Shown here piece after piece: positions 41,962 to 50,985 of a DNA stretch of 64,000 nt. How positions within the stretch are numbered: the first letter of the stretch is position 1; the number at the start of each line of letters is the position of its first letter. The translations under genes and the position numbers were made by a program. The notes beneath the pieces were generated by a model that worked only from the letters and a program-made list of their open reading frames with translations, searched no databases and was not told where the DNA came from. This stretch comes from Ruegeria aquimaris (GTDB lineage Bacteria; Pseudomonadota; Alphaproteobacteria; Rhodobacterales; Rhodobacteraceae), in contig NZ_JAOWLB010000005.1 of the NCBI RefSeq assembly GCF_025751555.1, positions 208,713 to 272,712 on the forward strand. The letters are read 5' to 3'.

Positions 41962-43329
41962 TTGGCAACCTCAACCGACTGGTCCCGCGGATATCAGGCG
42001 CGGGCGGCCTATTTCGACACCGCGCAACCCAATGCAGCGCCCGCCATGATGGACCTTTCGCTGACCGTCGCGGGCTACCGACCACCACGCAACGGCGACC
42101 GGTTCCGCTATGTCGAATTCGGCTGCGGCTCTGCCTTCAATCTGATCCTGCTGGCGGCCCTGCACCCCGAGGCAGAGTTTCTGGGCGTGGATTTCATGCC
42201 CGAACATGTCGCGACCGCCCGCGCGCTGATCGAGGACGCGGGCCTGAACAACATCACCATCCGCGAGGCCGCGTTTGGCGAACTGCTCGGCGAGAAAGAT
42301 CCCGAACCCTTTGACTATGCCGCCTTGCACGGTGTGTGGACATGGGTGGCCCCCGAGGTTCAGAACGAATTGGTCGAGGTGCTGGGCCGATGGCTGAAAC
42401 CCGGCGGTATTGCCTATTTCGGATATGCCGCCGCCGCTGGCTGGGCCGCCCCCGAACCGATACGCCACCTGTTCCGCACGGTGCCCAAGCTGGCGGGCGC
42501 GGCCGGTTACGATGCCGCCCGCAATGCCGTGACACAGTGGCTTGAGGCGGTTGAACCCCCGGGCGTGACCAAGATGTGGGGCCTGTTGTCGTCGCTGCCG
42601 GATCTCTACCTTGCACATGATCTTGGGGCGGAATACGGCCGCCCGGTCTGGCTGTCGGATCTACAGACGGCCCTCGCCCCGGCCAAACTGACCTTTGCCA
42701 CACCCTGCGATCTGGCCGAACAATTCGACATCCTGCGGTTTCGCGACAAGGTGCTCACCTTTGTCACCGAGGCGGCCAAGGCCGGTTGGGGGGAGACCGC
42801 CCGCGATCTGGCATCCAAGCGCAGCTTCCGGGCGGACCTCTTCGCACGCGGCGCGCCACGGCTCAGCGGGGCCGAGCGGAACAGGCGCCTCAAAGCGATG
42901 ACAGTCGCCTTTTGGCCACCGCTTCTCGACGAAGAGCACGATGTGGCGCAAAGCAGGGACGACTTTCCGCTCACCGCCGATATCAATCGCGAAGTGAGCG
43001 ACGTCCTTTCCAATGGGCCGATGTCGCTTGGCGATTTCGTCACCAAATCAGGCTTTGACAATCGTAAGGCCTTGCAAGCCATTCTGCTGAGCGTGGCGCG
43101 CGAACAGGTGCGGATCGTCGCGCCAGAGCACAATGGAAACGCGCAACCGGTCGCCCGGTTGCATCAGGTGTTACGGGCCCGGCATCGTGATGGGATGCGG
43201 CTGCCGGGTATCGCCTCTCCCAGCCTGGGTTGCCCGGTCTGCCTGAAACCTTCGGATGTCCGCGCGTTTGCCGAGCCCGAGAACGCCAGTACCGCGCACA
43301 AGGCAGGCCTTGAACGTCTAGGGCTTTGA
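41962..43329 (+). CDS. SAM-dependent methyltransferase with methyltransferase regulatory domain
   Basis: 455 residues. Residues ~45-160 are a class I methyltransferase domain: motif I VEFGCGSAFNLILLA, acidic residue in FLGVDFMPEHVA, post-I and motif III LGRWLKPGGIAYFGY. The C-terminal ~230 residues (from about VWLSDLQTALAPAKL) resemble the methyltransferase regulatory domain, a region of unknown role common in outer-surface-modification methyltransferases. Translation starts at TTG (41962) with GGAG six bases upstream and a stop codon in frame close before it, so no longer product is possible. It converges with a Hint gene 23 bases downstream. Substrate unknown. Confidence 0.83.
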   Translation: MATSTDWSRGYQARAAYFDTAQPNAAPAMMDLSLTVAGYRPPRNGDRFRYVEFGCGSAFNLILLAALHPEAEFLGVDFMPEHVATARALIEDAGLNNITIREAAFGELLGEKDPEPFDYAALHGVWTWVAPEVQNELVEVLGRWLKPGGIAYFGYAAAAGWAAPEPIRHLFRTVPKLAGAAGYDAARNAVTQWLEAVEPPGVTKMWGLLSSLPDLYLAHDLGAEYGRPVWLSDLQTALAPAKLTFATPCDLAEQFDILRFRDKVLTFVTEAAKAGWGETARDLASKRSFRADLFARGAPRLSGAERNRRLKAMTVAFWPPLLDEEHDVAQSRDDFPLTADINREVSDVLSNGPMSLGDFVTKSGFDNRKALQAILLSVAREQVRIVAPEHNGNAQPVARLHQVLRARHRDGMRLPGIASPSLGCPVCLKPSDVRAFAEPENASTAHKAGLERLGL

Positions 43330-43352
43330 CCCGCACGCGGCCACCTAAGTGT

Positions 43353-44417
43353 TCAGGCCGCTTCGTACATCAGCAACGCGGCCTCGGTCGGCGTCAGATT
43401 CCGGCGCGCAAAGCCGCCATATCCATAGGGATCAGTCTCGAGCTCTGGCTTCTGGCGCAGCAATCGCCGCCGATCCGTCTCGGTCAGGGCCGACAGGGCG
43501 GCATTGGCCGGATGGAAGCTTTCGGTCTCGATCCCGTTTGCCCACAGGATCTGGTGGCTGGGCAAGAGCAGATGGATATATGTCACTTCACGCGACATCA
43601 GATCGACGGTGATGGTCGAGTCATTGACCAGATCCCGGGCCGGGACAAGCACTTCACTGGAGTTGAACAGGGCCTGCGCCACCGGCCCCCGCAACAGCAT
43701 CCGGTGTTCCGGCGACACAAGCAACTCGGCGTCAGGCCGGTCGATGCCCAGCGCTCCGACTCGCAGGCGGATCGGTCGCAGATGCGGCATCACAAACAGC
43801 CGCGCGCCGGTCATTCGCCGCTGCCCGATCCACTCGATAGGTTGTGGGCCGCTGTCGCGGGTCTGCACCCTGTCGCCTTCGCGCAACTCCTCGATCAACC
43901 GCGGGCCGGTCGGGGTCGCGATCTTTGTACCCGGGGTAAAACAGATCACGCCGCCCGCCTGCCGCTCCACCGTCTTGGGCTCGCCTGTGTTCAGGCCACA
44001 ATGCACGACCCAAAGATCGGTACTCCGAGGGGGGATGTCATCGACAAACATCAGCAACGGAAGCGAGCCGTTTCCGGTTTCGATCAGCGTGACGGTATAG
44101 CTGCGCGCACCATTCGTGACGACAAAGCTCTGATCCATCAATGGATCGTCCACCTCGACCGCATCTATGTCGGTTCGGTTCTGAACCGCTGCGCCAACCA
44201 ATCGCCTAACCTTGCGCGCCGCGCGTCTGCGCAACGCATCCTCTCCGTCCGCCCGGTCCAGCCGCAACAGCCCATTGGGTCCATCCACCTGAACGGCCTC
44301 ACCGCGCCAAGACCAGACCGCCCCAGCGGTCAGCGCGTCAAGAGGAGCCCCCTCAAGTCCATCTAGATCTGTTTGCGACCAGGAAATGACGAACGTGCCA
44401 CGAAAGCCCGTTTTCAT
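43353..44417 (-). CDS. Hint-domain protein
   Basis: 354 residues. From about residue 157 there is a Hint (hedgehog/intein) domain: VICFTPGTKIATPTGPRL with the nucleophile Cys159, then EELREGDRVQTRDSG, PIEWIGQRRM and VSPEHRMLL with the conserved His. The N-terminal 150 residues form a variable beta-rich part with no catalytic motif recognised. Such proteins are numerous in Rhodobacteraceae, mostly next to RTX-like surface proteins, and may self-cleave. There is no downstream C-extein or intein endonuclease. No signal peptide is evident. Confidence 0.88.
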   Translation of the reverse strand: MKTGFRGTFVISWSQTDLDGLEGAPLDALTAGAVWSWRGEAVQVDGPNGLLRLDRADGEDALRRRAARKVRRLVGAAVQNRTDIDAVEVDDPLMDQSFVVTNGARSYTVTLIETGNGSLPLLMFVDDIPPRSTDLWVVHCGLNTGEPKTVERQAGGVICFTPGTKIATPTGPRLIEELREGDRVQTRDSGPQPIEWIGQRRMTGARLFVMPHLRPIRLRVGALGIDRPDAELLVSPEHRMLLRGPVAQALFNSSEVLVPARDLVNDSTITVDLMSREVTYIHLLLPSHQILWANGIETESFHPANAALSALTETDRRRLLRQKPELETDPYGYGGFARRNLTPTEAALLMYEAA

Positions 44418-44732
44418 TTACCGACTGCCTGCCTCATTTTTATTATTGACGTCGGTCTAACAAATTTTCCGACTCAGGGGAAGAACTATGTTTCCAATCC
44501 CTTAAAACGTGTTCTTGAAGTCTCACCCGGGGTGCTCCGGCGGTCTGACCCTTGGTTCACCACTGCCTTAGGGGTCCGGAATGCTTCATCCTTGCAGGGA
44601 CAAATGGCAAGTTTTCGAAAATTGGTCTGCTCATTTTAACTCATACTGGCGGTTTTCTGGCAATCCTCTTCCGGTAACATCCACTTAAGCCGGTTCCACC
44701 TACAGATACCCAAACTCAGGATCACAATTTTG
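44418..44732. other. 315-base low-GC spacer between Hint and molybdopterin genes
   Basis: No gene is supported. The stretch is clearly poorer in G+C than its neighbours and begins with TTTATTATTGACG. It must contain the divergent promoters. No tRNA or repeat is visible. Confidence 0.5.
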
Positions 44733-46760
44733 ATGAAATTGCCCTCTGTCTGCCCCTTGGATTGCCCCGACACATGCAGCCTGTCGGTCACCGTTGAAAA
44801 CGCGCGGATAACAAAGGTGGCGGGAAGCGGCGCCAACCCGTATACCGCCAGCGTGATCTGCAACAAGGTCGCGCGCTACTATCCGGATTTCGTTCATGGA
44901 AAGAGCCGCCTGACCCGGCCGTTGCGGCGTATCGGCCCACGCGGGTCGGGCAGGTTCGAGCCAATCGATTGGGACACAGCCCTGGATTTGGTCCATGATG
45001 GTTTCTCCCGCGCGATCGACGAGCACGGGCCGCAATCCGTTCTACCCTTCAACTATGCAGGCCCGCATGGCGAGCTGGCCGGCGGCTCGATGGACCGGCG
45101 GTTCTTTTACCGGATGGGCGCGACGATGCTGGATCGCGGGCCACTGTGTGGCGGCGTCCGCGGTACCGCCTATGCCAGCCTGTTCGGCCCTGCCCCGGGG
45201 ATGCCGCCGGAACAGGCGGCGCAGGCCGATCTGGTTCTGGTCTGGGGCAACAATGTCACCGTCTCCAACCTTCACCTGATGCGGGTGTTGAAACAGGTCC
45301 GGGCGGCAGGTGGCCGGGTCGTGGTGATCGACCCCAAGCGGATCAAGCTGGCCGAGCAATGCGACCTGTTCCTGCAAATCCACCCCGGCACCGATGTGGT
45401 CCTGGCGCTGGCGCTGGCCGCCGAGCTGGAGCGGCGTCAGGTGCTGGATATGGCCTTCATCAACCAATGGGTGGCCGGGGCCGATCTCTATCTGGAGCAG
45501 GCGCGCGGTTTTGGCGTGGCAGAGGTCGAACATGCCTGTGGGCTGACCGCGGTTCAGTTTCACATGCTGGCGGATTGGATCGCCAGGGCGCGAAACATGG
45601 CGACCTCGCTGGGAAACGGGATCGAGCGCGGCTGTTCCGGCGGTTCGGGATTGCGCGCGGCGATGGCACTCAACGCGCTCATGGGCCAGCACGGGCGAGC
45701 CGGCGCGGGCGTCGTCGCCAAGCCGGGCTCGGCCTTTCCGCGCACCACGGCGCGCCTGCACGGCGACCACCTGAAGCGGCCCGGGACACGCGTGTTCAAT
45801 ATCGTGGACGTCGCCGAGAAGCTGCTCGACGAGACGTTGGACCCGCCAGTCAAGGCGCTGATGATCTACAATCACAACCCGGTCGCAACCCACCCCGACC
45901 AGACCGCCCTGTTGCGCGGGCTGGAGCGCGAGGACCTGTTCATCGTTGGCGCGGATGTGGTGATGACCGACAGCATGGCCTGTTGCGACGTCGTTCTGCC
46001 CGCCGCGAGCCATTTTGAGTACGCCGACATCTATGGCGCCTATGGCCAGACATGGCTGCAACGGGCCGAGCCGGTCATTCCGCCGGTGGGCGAGAGCCTT
46101 CCCAATACCGAGATCTTCCGCCGCTTGGCGACGCGGTTCGGATATGACGAGCCAGAGTTCCGGGACACGGATGAGGCGCTGATGGATCAGGCGATGAATG
46201 GCGCCGACCCTCGGCTTGAAGGTATCGCGCCCAGCGCCCTGCCCACCGATCGCGCGCTGGACATGGGCCGTCGGGACGGCGCGCCGCTGATCATGTGCGA
46301 CACTGTCTTGCCGGCAACGCCCTCGGGCAGGATCGAGCTGTTCAGCCAGGACCTGGAACAGCGGTTCGGATGCGGCCTGCCGGTCTATCGGCCCGCTACC
46401 CCCGATCTGCCTTTTACCCTGATCAGCCCCAGCTCGACAAAACGGACCAATGCGACCTTTGGCAGTCACATTGACAGCCTTGGCCCCGAACAGGTCGAGA
46501 TGCACCCCGAGGATGCCGGGCGGCTTGGTCTGTCGGATGGCGAGCGGGTGCGTGTCAGCAACGCCCGTGGCGCCGTTGAACTGGTGCTCTCGGTGACCGA
46601 TGCAACCCGCCCCGGCGTACTCTACAGCCCAAAGGGAACATGGCGGCAAAGCTCTGCCACCGGCCTGACCGTGAATGCGCTGATCCCGGCCGACCTGCGC
46701 GCCGATATCGAGCGTGGGGCGGTGTACAATGAAACCTTCGTCGAGGTGCGCCGGGCCTAG
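44733..46760 (+). CDS. molybdopterin-dependent oxidoreductase (DMSO reductase superfamily)
   Basis: 675 residues. The N-terminal Fe4S4 domain has cysteines in CPLDCPDTCSL and a further Cys in SVICNKV. The molybdopterin guanine dinucleotide domains follow: PFNYAGPHGELAGGSMDRRF, VWGNNVTVSN, VVVIDPKRIKLAEQ, AALRG-type and the C-terminal PTRTNATFGS-like SSTKRTNATFGSHI. It resembles formate-dehydrogenase/thiosulfate-polysulfide-reductase-like cytoplasmic members. No twin-arginine leader precedes the first Cys and no Fe-S or membrane subunit gene is adjacent, so partner and substrate are unknown. The start is ATG 44733; TTG one codon earlier is an alternative. Confidence 0.9.
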   Translation: MKLPSVCPLDCPDTCSLSVTVENARITKVAGSGANPYTASVICNKVARYYPDFVHGKSRLTRPLRRIGPRGSGRFEPIDWDTALDLVHDGFSRAIDEHGPQSVLPFNYAGPHGELAGGSMDRRFFYRMGATMLDRGPLCGGVRGTAYASLFGPAPGMPPEQAAQADLVLVWGNNVTVSNLHLMRVLKQVRAAGGRVVVIDPKRIKLAEQCDLFLQIHPGTDVVLALALAAELERRQVLDMAFINQWVAGADLYLEQARGFGVAEVEHACGLTAVQFHMLADWIARARNMATSLGNGIERGCSGGSGLRAAMALNALMGQHGRAGAGVVAKPGSAFPRTTARLHGDHLKRPGTRVFNIVDVAEKLLDETLDPPVKALMIYNHNPVATHPDQTALLRGLEREDLFIVGADVVMTDSMACCDVVLPAASHFEYADIYGAYGQTWLQRAEPVIPPVGESLPNTEIFRRLATRFGYDEPEFRDTDEALMDQAMNGADPRLEGIAPSALPTDRALDMGRRDGAPLIMCDTVLPATPSGRIELFSQDLEQRFGCGLPVYRPATPDLPFTLISPSSTKRTNATFGSHIDSLGPEQVEMHPEDAGRLGLSDGERVRVSNARGAVELVLSVTDATRPGVLYSPKGTWRQSSATGLTVNALIPADLRADIERGAVYNETFVEVRRA

Positions 46761-47464
46761 GCCCGGCATGCCTCCAGTCCGCGCCGCTGCGTGCCAGCGG
46801 CATCGAAGTTTTCCGGCGAGAGCCAGGTTTCAAAGCCCCGCTTCACCTTTGGCCAGTCCCGGTCGAGGACCGAAAACCAGGCGGTATCGCGGTTGCGTCC
46901 CTTATAGATGATGGCCTGCTCGAACAGACCGTCATAGCTGAACCCCAAGCGCGCCGCGGCCCTGCGCGAGGCCGCATTGAGCGCGTCGCACTTCCACTCA
47001 TAGCGGCGATAGCCAAGATCGTCGAAGGCATGCGCCATCATCAGAAACATCGCCTCGGACGCTGCGGGCGTCCTTTGCAGCGCGGGTGCATAGGCGATGC
47101 CGCCCACCTCGATTACCCCATGTTCCGGTTGAATACGCATGAAGCTGGCGATTCCAACCGTCGTGCCACGCGCTTGGTCGACAATGGCGTAATAGACCGG
47201 ATCGTCACCTTGGCTCATCGCCGCGAGAAACGCCGTGAAGCCCGCCTGCTCGTCGAACGGACCAAAGGGCATGTAGGTCCAGCAGCGACCCTCGGCATCG
47301 GCGGCAAAGGCGCTCCACAAGTCGTTGCCATGCGTCGCGGCATCCAGCGGCTCAAGCCGGGCGAAGCGCCCCGCCAGCACCCGCCGGTCCGGGCGCGGGC
47401 ACGCCTGCCATTCGGGCAGGGCAAACCCGATGGGCTGGCCCAGATGATTGATGCTGTGATCCAT
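46757..47464 (-). CDS. GNAT-family N-acetyltransferase (RimJ/RimL-like)
   Basis: 235 residues. Acetyl-CoA binding region: GIASFMRIQPEHGVIEVGGI followed by LQRTPAASEAMFLMM; the C-terminal ALNAASRRAAARLGFSYDG is the conserved RimJ-type N-A-S helix. This class acetylates ribosomal-protein N-termini, antibiotics or small amines. It converges with the molybdopterin gene (four bases overlap) and diverges from a MocR regulator 90 bases away, which may control it. Function unassigned. Confidence 0.9.
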   Translation of the reverse strand: MDHSINHLGQPIGFALPEWQACPRPDRRVLAGRFARLEPLDAATHGNDLWSAFAADAEGRCWTYMPFGPFDEQAGFTAFLAAMSQGDDPVYYAIVDQARGTTVGIASFMRIQPEHGVIEVGGIAYAPALQRTPAASEAMFLMMAHAFDDLGYRRYEWKCDALNAASRRAAARLGFSYDGLFEQAIIYKGRNRDTAWFSVLDRDWPKVKRGFETWLSPENFDAAGTQRRGLEACRA

Positions 47465-47553
47465 GTTCCACCTTCATCTCGTTTTGTCCTGTTTGCAGGC
47501 AAATCGGCCCTCCGTTAACATCCAGTATCAAATCAAATCAGCTGACCAATTTC

Positions 47554-48963
47554 ATGCCGCAAACATCCTGGCCCGCCATATCCATCGACCGTCAGAACCC
47601 CTTGCCGATCTTCGAGCAGATTTGCGCCGCGATCCGGTCCCGCGCGGGTTCCGGCCAGTTGCCGGCCGGCAGCCAGATGCCGCCGACGCGGGCCTTGGCC
47701 ACGGAACTGGGCGTGTCACGGTCGACCGTGGTCACCGCTTATGACCAGTTGGTGGCCGAGGGCTACCTGAAGGCGCGGCAAGGATCGGGCTATCTGGTCT
47801 GTGCCATGGGCGAGGTCGAACTGTCGGCCCGACCAAGTGCGCCCCCCGTGTCCACCCTACAGACTTCGGCGGACCCGCGCCCCTTTGTTGCCGGGACTCC
47901 GGACATGCGGTTGTTTCCCTACAGGCAATGGGCCAAGACCGTGGCCCGGCTGTGCCGCTCGAACCCGCAGGCAATGTTCAGCGCCGGGGACCGGTTTGGA
48001 AACCCCGCCTTGCGCAACGCCATTGCCGCTCATCTGCGGGATTGGCGTGGTATCGATGCGGGGCCACATCAGGTGATCGTGACAGCCGGGGCCACGGATG
48101 GGCTGGAGCTGTGCATGCGGACCCTTGCGGAACCGGGCGATTGCATCGCCCTCGAATCGCCCGGTTATCCACCGCTGGCGGCGTTTGCCGCGGCCCAGGG
48201 TCTACGGTCTGTCCTGCTGCCGGTTGGCGTCGAAGGCGCCGCCCTGCCCGACCCTGACGCCAACGCCCGTTTGGCCATTCTGACGCCTTCGCATCAGTAT
48301 CCGCTTGGCGGGGCCATGTCGCCCAACCGGCGCCGTGCCTTTGTCAACTGGGCGCATGCCTCGGGCGGGTGGATTGTCGAGGATGATTACGACAGCGAGT
48401 TTCGCTATGCCGGTCGACCTATACCCGCCATGGCCGGGGGTGACAGGCTGGGCTGCACGATCTATGTCGGCTCCTTCTCCAAAATCTTCTCGAACGCGCT
48501 TCGCCTTGGCTATCTTGTCGTCCCGGAGACACTCATCGACCCGTTCCGCGCGACACTCCGCCGCTTTGGCCTGCACGCGAGTTCAATGCCACAGCAGGTT
48601 CTGGCCGAATTCATGACTTCGGGAGAGTTCTACCGCCACCTGCGCCGGGTACGTCGTATCTATGCCGAACGTCGGCGCTATCTGTTTGACCGGCTGGCGC
48701 GTGAGTTCGAACCCTATGGTCATGCGGTCGACCACCAGGCCGGTATGCAGGCGGTTCTTCATCTGCGCGAAAGCTGCCGCGACACCGAGATCGCAACCCG
48801 GGCAGCACAGGCGGGCCTGACGGTAGAGGCGCTGTCGCGCTATTCCACCGGGAAGCCGGAAACAAACGGGCTGGTCCTCGGGTTCTGCGCCTTTACCGAG
48901 ATCGAGATGGCCCCGGCCCTAACCACCTTGCGCGACCTGTTGGCGGCTGCATGTCCCAGATAG
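47554..48963 (+). CDS. MocR/PdxR-type GntR regulator with aminotransferase domain
   Basis: 469 residues. Residues 1-80 form a GntR winged helix (PIFEQICAAIRSRAGSGQLP, LATELGVSRSTVVTAYDQLV). From about 100 the chain is a class I aminotransferase: DRFGNPALRNAIAAHL, VTAGATDGLELCM, VEDDYDSEFRY with the pyridine Asp, and SFSKIFSNALRLGYLV with the PLP Lys. MocR regulators use bound PLP and an amino ligand to control neighbouring genes (pdxR, gabR, tauR, ehuR types). The nearest divergent target is the GNAT gene. A strong terminator follows the stop. Confidence 0.93.
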   Translation: MPQTSWPAISIDRQNPLPIFEQICAAIRSRAGSGQLPAGSQMPPTRALATELGVSRSTVVTAYDQLVAEGYLKARQGSGYLVCAMGEVELSARPSAPPVSTLQTSADPRPFVAGTPDMRLFPYRQWAKTVARLCRSNPQAMFSAGDRFGNPALRNAIAAHLRDWRGIDAGPHQVIVTAGATDGLELCMRTLAEPGDCIALESPGYPPLAAFAAAQGLRSVLLPVGVEGAALPDPDANARLAILTPSHQYPLGGAMSPNRRRAFVNWAHASGGWIVEDDYDSEFRYAGRPIPAMAGGDRLGCTIYVGSFSKIFSNALRLGYLVVPETLIDPFRATLRRFGLHASSMPQQVLAEFMTSGEFYRHLRRVRRIYAERRRYLFDRLAREFEPYGHAVDHQAGMQAVLHLRESCRDTEIATRAAQAGLTVEALSRYSTGKPETNGLVLGFCAFTEIEMAPALTTLRDLLAAACPR

Positions 48964-48967
48964 CGAA

Positions 48968-48998
48968 ACGGGCCTGCACCGATGCGGCGCAGGCCCGT
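48968..48998 (+). terminator. terminator after the MocR regulator
   Basis: Perfect 10-bp stem ACGGGCCTGC / GCAGGCCCGT separated by 11 bases, five bases after the stop codon, then CTGTTCTG. A second perfect 8-bp hairpin, CCGGGCGG-CGAA-CCGCCCGG (49014-49033), follows before the convergent BCCT gene. Confidence 0.7.
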
Positions 48999-49044
48999 CT
49001 GTTCTGACCACGACCGGGCGGCGAACCGCCCGGCAGTTTATCTG

Positions 49045-50880
49045 TTACTCGGCCGGCTTGCCCACGGTCAGGCCCAGCTTTTCACGTTTTCCATCGCGAT
49101 AAAGCGCCTTGACCAGCGACACGCACATCAGCCCCATCACCACGGTAAAGGGCAGAGCACCGATGATCATCGCGCTCTTCAGCGCCTCCATCGGGTCGGC
49201 GCCGCCATTGGTCTTACCCGCGATCAGCAGCGTACCGATCACCGCGGTCAGGATCACGCCCCAGACGATCTTGTGCTTGTTGCCGACTTCCTGATCGCCA
49301 CCCGACATGATCGTGTTCATCACCAGGATGCCCGAGTCCGCCGAGGTGACCAGGAAGGTCATGATCAGCACCACGCACATCACCGTGATCGCCGACAGGA
49401 ACCCGCCCGACAGCATCTGGCCCAGGGTCACGAACAGCTTGGCGGTGTTGGACGCGCCGATGATGGCGCCATTGGCGCCGCCGGTCAGTTCCAGATCAAT
49501 GGCGGTACCGCCCAGGATGGTCATCCAGGCAAAGCAGACCAGCGCCGGGGCGAACAGGCAGCCGACGATGAACTCACGCACCGTGCGACCGCGCGAGATC
49601 CGCGCCAGGAACAGACCCACGAAGGGCGAAAACGCGATCCACCAGGCCCAGTAGAAGGTGGTCCAGCCGGCCTGCCAGCCGAACTGACGGCCCGGCTCAC
49701 CCGCGGCATAGGCCGCGGCCAGAACCTCGTCGGAGAGCGCGGCGGCTTCACCTTCGAGACCCGACTTGAACCCTTCGAACGAGCCCCAGGCATTGGTCGC
49801 CCCGCCGCGCAGCGCATCGGCATAGGGGGCGGCCTCGGCCGGCAGGGCGGCAGCGAATGCTGCCGGATCCTGCGGGCCATAGGCGCCGAAGCTGATCGAC
49901 AGGAAGTGGATCAGATAGTCCACCAGCGCCGAGGCATAGGTTGTCATGGCGAACAGGAACGAGCCGAACAGCACAAAGGTGAAGAGCAGGACCAACGACA
50001 GGACCAGGTTGAGGTTCGACAGGTATTTCACCCCACGGCCCACGCCCGACACCGCCGACACGATCGACAGTCCCATGATCACCAACAGTCCGGCGATCAG
50101 GCCGACAGTGCCCGGTGCAGGCGCTTCGCCGGTCATGTCCATCATCCATTGCATGCCGGTGATCGCGTACATGCCATCGATGAACTGCGAGACACCAAAG
50201 CCGATGGTCACCGATACGCCCAGGATGGTCGCGACCACGCCCAGTACGTCGACAACATGGCCCAGAATCCCGTTCATCAAGGGACCGAAGAGCGGAGTCA
50301 GCGCCGAGCGGATGGTCAGCGGCATGTCACGGGTGTAGGCGTAATAGGCCAGCGCCAGCCCGGTCACCACATAGATCGCCCAGGCATGAAAGCCATAGTG
50401 GGCAAAGGTGTAGCGATAGGCCGATTGCAGCGCGTCCTCGGTATTGCCCTGAACCGCGCCCGAGATAACAACCGGGTTCGATCCCCACAGGCCCAGCGGT
50501 TCGGCGGTGGCGAACACCATCAGGCCAACGCCCAGACCGGCCCCGAACATCATCGAGAACCACGAAAAGTTCGAGAACTCGGTGCCCTCGCCGGGCCGTC
50601 CCATGATCCGCTTGCCGGTCTGCGGCAGCGCCGCCAGAACGAACAGGAACACGGCAAAGAAGCCAACAATGACGATGTAGAAGACGTTGAAATCCTCCAG
50701 CAGGCGCCAGTTCAGGCTGCCAAGGACGCCATTGGCATTGGCAGGCCAGACCAGGGCCCAGAGCACCAGACCGACCATGATCGCTTTTGAGAGCAGAGCA
50801 ATTTCGACGCTGTGCCCCTGATAGAAACCGGACGCGGCCCTTTTGACCTCGATCTCGGTAAACGGTGGTTTTATTGACAT
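49045..50880 (-). CDS. BCCT-family betaine/carnitine/choline-type transporter
   Basis: 611 residues with about 12 hydrophobic segments. The glycine-rich GLGVGLMVFATAEPLGLWG is the cation/substrate-binding helix of BCCT carriers. WTTFYWAWWIAFSPFVGLFL is the signature tryptophan box, followed by ISRGRTVREFI. These carriers import quaternary ammonium or sulfonium compounds or similar zwitterions with Na+ or H+. The N-terminal about 30 residues are cytoplasmic. The start is ATG 50880 after GGGAGGGCTGC. It is the last gene, 105 bases downstream of Ldh, of the LysR-controlled cluster, which suggests import of the cluster's substrate. The exact substrate is not readable. Confidence 0.95.
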   Translation of the reverse strand: MSIKPPFTEIEVKRAASGFYQGHSVEIALLSKAIMVGLVLWALVWPANANGVLGSLNWRLLEDFNVFYIVIVGFFAVFLFVLAALPQTGKRIMGRPGEGTEFSNFSWFSMMFGAGLGVGLMVFATAEPLGLWGSNPVVISGAVQGNTEDALQSAYRYTFAHYGFHAWAIYVVTGLALAYYAYTRDMPLTIRSALTPLFGPLMNGILGHVVDVLGVVATILGVSVTIGFGVSQFIDGMYAITGMQWMMDMTGEAPAPGTVGLIAGLLVIMGLSIVSAVSGVGRGVKYLSNLNLVLSLVLLFTFVLFGSFLFAMTTYASALVDYLIHFLSISFGAYGPQDPAAFAAALPAEAAPYADALRGGATNAWGSFEGFKSGLEGEAAALSDEVLAAAYAAGEPGRQFGWQAGWTTFYWAWWIAFSPFVGLFLARISRGRTVREFIVGCLFAPALVCFAWMTILGGTAIDLELTGGANGAIIGASNTAKLFVTLGQMLSGGFLSAITVMCVVLIMTFLVTSADSGILVMNTIMSGGDQEVGNKHKIVWGVILTAVIGTLLIAGKTNGGADPMEALKSAMIIGALPFTVVMGLMCVSLVKALYRDGKREKLGLTVGKPAE

Positions 50881-50985
50881 GCAGCCCTCCCTGACGCAAG
50901 AATTTGGTTGTCTTAGCGGTCCCACAGCGGTCAGAGCGACACAGGACCGATGGTTTTCAGCGCATATGCGACTTTGAAATGCAGC

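Noticed and set aside
48982..50790. 602-codon plus-strand frame opposite the BCCT gene
   Set aside because: His/Gly/Gln/Asp-rich complement of a membrane protein gene with no start context.
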